DNA of 5,669 nucleotides from CAYUXF01 sp964448755 (lineage in GTDB: Bacteria > Margulisbacteria > Termititenacia > Termititenacales > CAYUXF01), in the NCBI GenBank assembly GCA_964448755.1, contig CAYUXF010000082.1, forward strand, positions 1 to 5,669, given 5' to 3'. The translations under genes were made by a program, and so were the position numbers. The notes under the pieces were generated by a model that was not told where the DNA came from, made no database searches, and saw nothing but the letters and a program-made list of their open reading frames with translations. Each line of letters starts with the position of its first letter. The stretch's first letter is position 1. Shown one piece after another: positions 4,772 to 5,669 of the stretch.

Positions 4772-5608
4772 ATGAGAAAAATTGATACAAAAAAATTATG
4801 GCAGCGTTTTTTTACCGTTCTTTTATATGCGCCAATTTTTATTGCCGCGGTCTATTGGGGCAGTTTTCCTTTTTTTATTGGGATGATCTTGCTCGCTTTT
4901 ATTGCCTTACAAGAAATGTATACAATGTATGGTAATCTCAAAAAGAAGATAGAAAACTATCATTTTGGCTATCTTTTGTTGATCTTAATGGTGACCTCTG
5001 CCTATATGAGTGAAGTTAACTATATCTGGAATAATTTTCTTCCCCTTTTGTTAACGGCTCTGGTGGCGGGATTTTTTATTTTAGAACTTATTTATAAAAA
5101 GATTTTTTTTATAGATAATCAGAATTTTTTTATTATTAGGGCAGTCGCTTATGTTGGTATTGTTGTTTCCTATGCTTTATTAATTAGAGAAACAGTCTCT
5201 CCTTTAGTTGGTTTTTATAACCTGATCTATATTTTATTTGTGGTCTGGGCTAACGATATTTTTGCCTATTTAATTGGTATGCCTCTTGGACGGCACCAGC
5301 TTTCGCCGACAGTCAGCCCCAAAAAGTCGGTGGAGGGGGCTATTGGGGCGGTATTGGGCGCAGTTTTAATGTCTACTAATCTAAGGATGTTAATAGGGAT
5401 CACTTTGTTTGATTCTATTTGGCTGGCAATTATTATTTCTGTTTTAGCACAGGTCGGCGATCTTATGGAGTCACTGTTAAAAAGAAATCTGCACGCCAAA
5501 GATTCTGGCTCTTTTATGATGAGTCATGGCGGAGTTTTAGATCGGCTGGATTCGTTCTTCTTGACGCTGCCGTTTTTTTATATTTATATTAATTTTATTT
5601 TAAAATGA
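4772..5608 (+). CDS. cdsA: Phosphatidate cytidylyltransferase (CDP-diacylglycerol synthase)
   Basis: This integral membrane enzyme joins CTP and phosphatidic acid into CDP-diacylglycerol, the precursor of phosphatidylglycerol, phosphatidylethanolamine and cardiolipin. The 278 residues contain about seven or eight hydrophobic segments, for example 13-28, 32-48, 66-79, 89-106, 121-138, 148-170 and 190-226. Family motifs are VWANDIFAYLIG (158-169), the SPKKSVEG segment (182-189), AQVGDLMESLLKR (226-238) and the C-terminal signature with KDSG (243-246) and HGGVLDRLD (252-260), including the metal-binding aspartates. The usual proline or glycine before x-H-G-G is M250 here, so that signature is not canonical. 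The ATG touches the uppS stop (TAAATG) with GGAAAGGCGG just upstream, and the end overlaps dxr by four bases, so all three are probably co-translated. Confidence 0.95.
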   Translation: MRKIDTKKLWQRFFTVLLYAPIFIAAVYWGSFPFFIGMILLAFIALQEMYTMYGNLKKKIENYHFGYLLLILMVTSAYMSEVNYIWNNFLPLLLTALVAGFFILELIYKKIFFIDNQNFFIIRAVAYVGIVVSYALLIRETVSPLVGFYNLIYILFVVWANDIFAYLIGMPLGRHQLSPTVSPKKSVEGAIGAVLGAVLMSTNLRMLIGITLFDSIWLAIIISVLAQVGDLMESLLKRNLHAKDSGSFMMSHGGVLDRLDSFFLTLPFFYIYINFILK

Positions 5609-5669
5609 ACGAAAAAAAACTTGTTATATTAGGTTCTACCGGTTCTATAGGAACACAGGCGCTCGATGT
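5605..5669 (+). CDS. dxr: 1-deoxy-D-xylulose 5-phosphate reductoisomerase, 5' end (runs off the right edge)
   Basis: Twenty-one codons are visible: MNEKKLVILGSTGSIGTQAL and an aspartate. GSTGSIG after a short beta strand is the NADPH-binding N-terminus characteristic of Dxr (IspC), which rearranges and reduces DXP to MEP, the first committed step of the MEP pathway. The ATG overlaps the cdsA stop in an ATGA arrangement, which implies translational coupling. Position directly after uppS-cdsA is the common location of dxr in bacteria, which supports the call despite the short fragment. The rest of the gene lies outside the window. Confidence 0.93.
   Translation, partial: MNEKKLVILGSTGSIGTQALD

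Overview
The window is chromosomal DNA from a bacterium of low-to-moderate GC content that uses the MEP (non-mevalonate) isoprenoid pathway. Nearly every gene is a conserved housekeeping gene, tightly packed on the + strand. I cannot assign a phylum. A secreted parvulin-type prolyl isomerase with an ordinary signal peptide and no lipobox fits a diderm cell but does not prove one. The gene order (prolyl isomerase–ispE, then pyrH without rpsB-tsf just upstream) is not that of the well-known model phyla.

Layout. At the left edge (1-178, minus strand) is the 5' end of a gene whose N-terminus looks like the membrane anchor of an undecaprenyl-phosphate sugar transferase. A divergent intergenic region (179-366) carries an extended -10 promoter for a two-gene + strand unit: a periplasmic or secreted peptidyl-prolyl isomerase (367-1182) and ispE (1182-2054), joined by a one-base TAATG overlap. 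A non-coding stretch of about 330 bases follows (2055-2384). It is the most notable part of the window: three perfect TTATCCACA DnaA boxes, all in the same orientation, next to an AT-rich segment, which makes it a candidate replication origin or DnaA-controlled region. After it come a 12-codon mini-ORF with a very strong Shine-Dalgarno sequence (2385-2423) and a 67-codon ORF of unknown function (2452-2655).

From 2690 onward a second extended -10 promoter appears to drive pyrH-frr-uppS-cdsA-dxr. The genes are 18 and 17 bases apart, then abutting, then overlapping by 4 bases. The order matches the widespread pyrH-frr-uppS-cdsA-dxr cluster. dxr runs off the right edge.

How the genes fit together: dxr and ispE supply IPP and DMAPP, UppS builds undecaprenyl diphosphate, and the divergent sugar transferase would use undecaprenyl phosphate as its glycan carrier. 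CdsA makes CDP-diacylglycerol for phospholipids. PyrH feeds the UTP and CTP pools, and CTP is CdsA's substrate. Frr recycles ribosomes. The window therefore joins envelope-lipid supply, nucleotide supply and translation.
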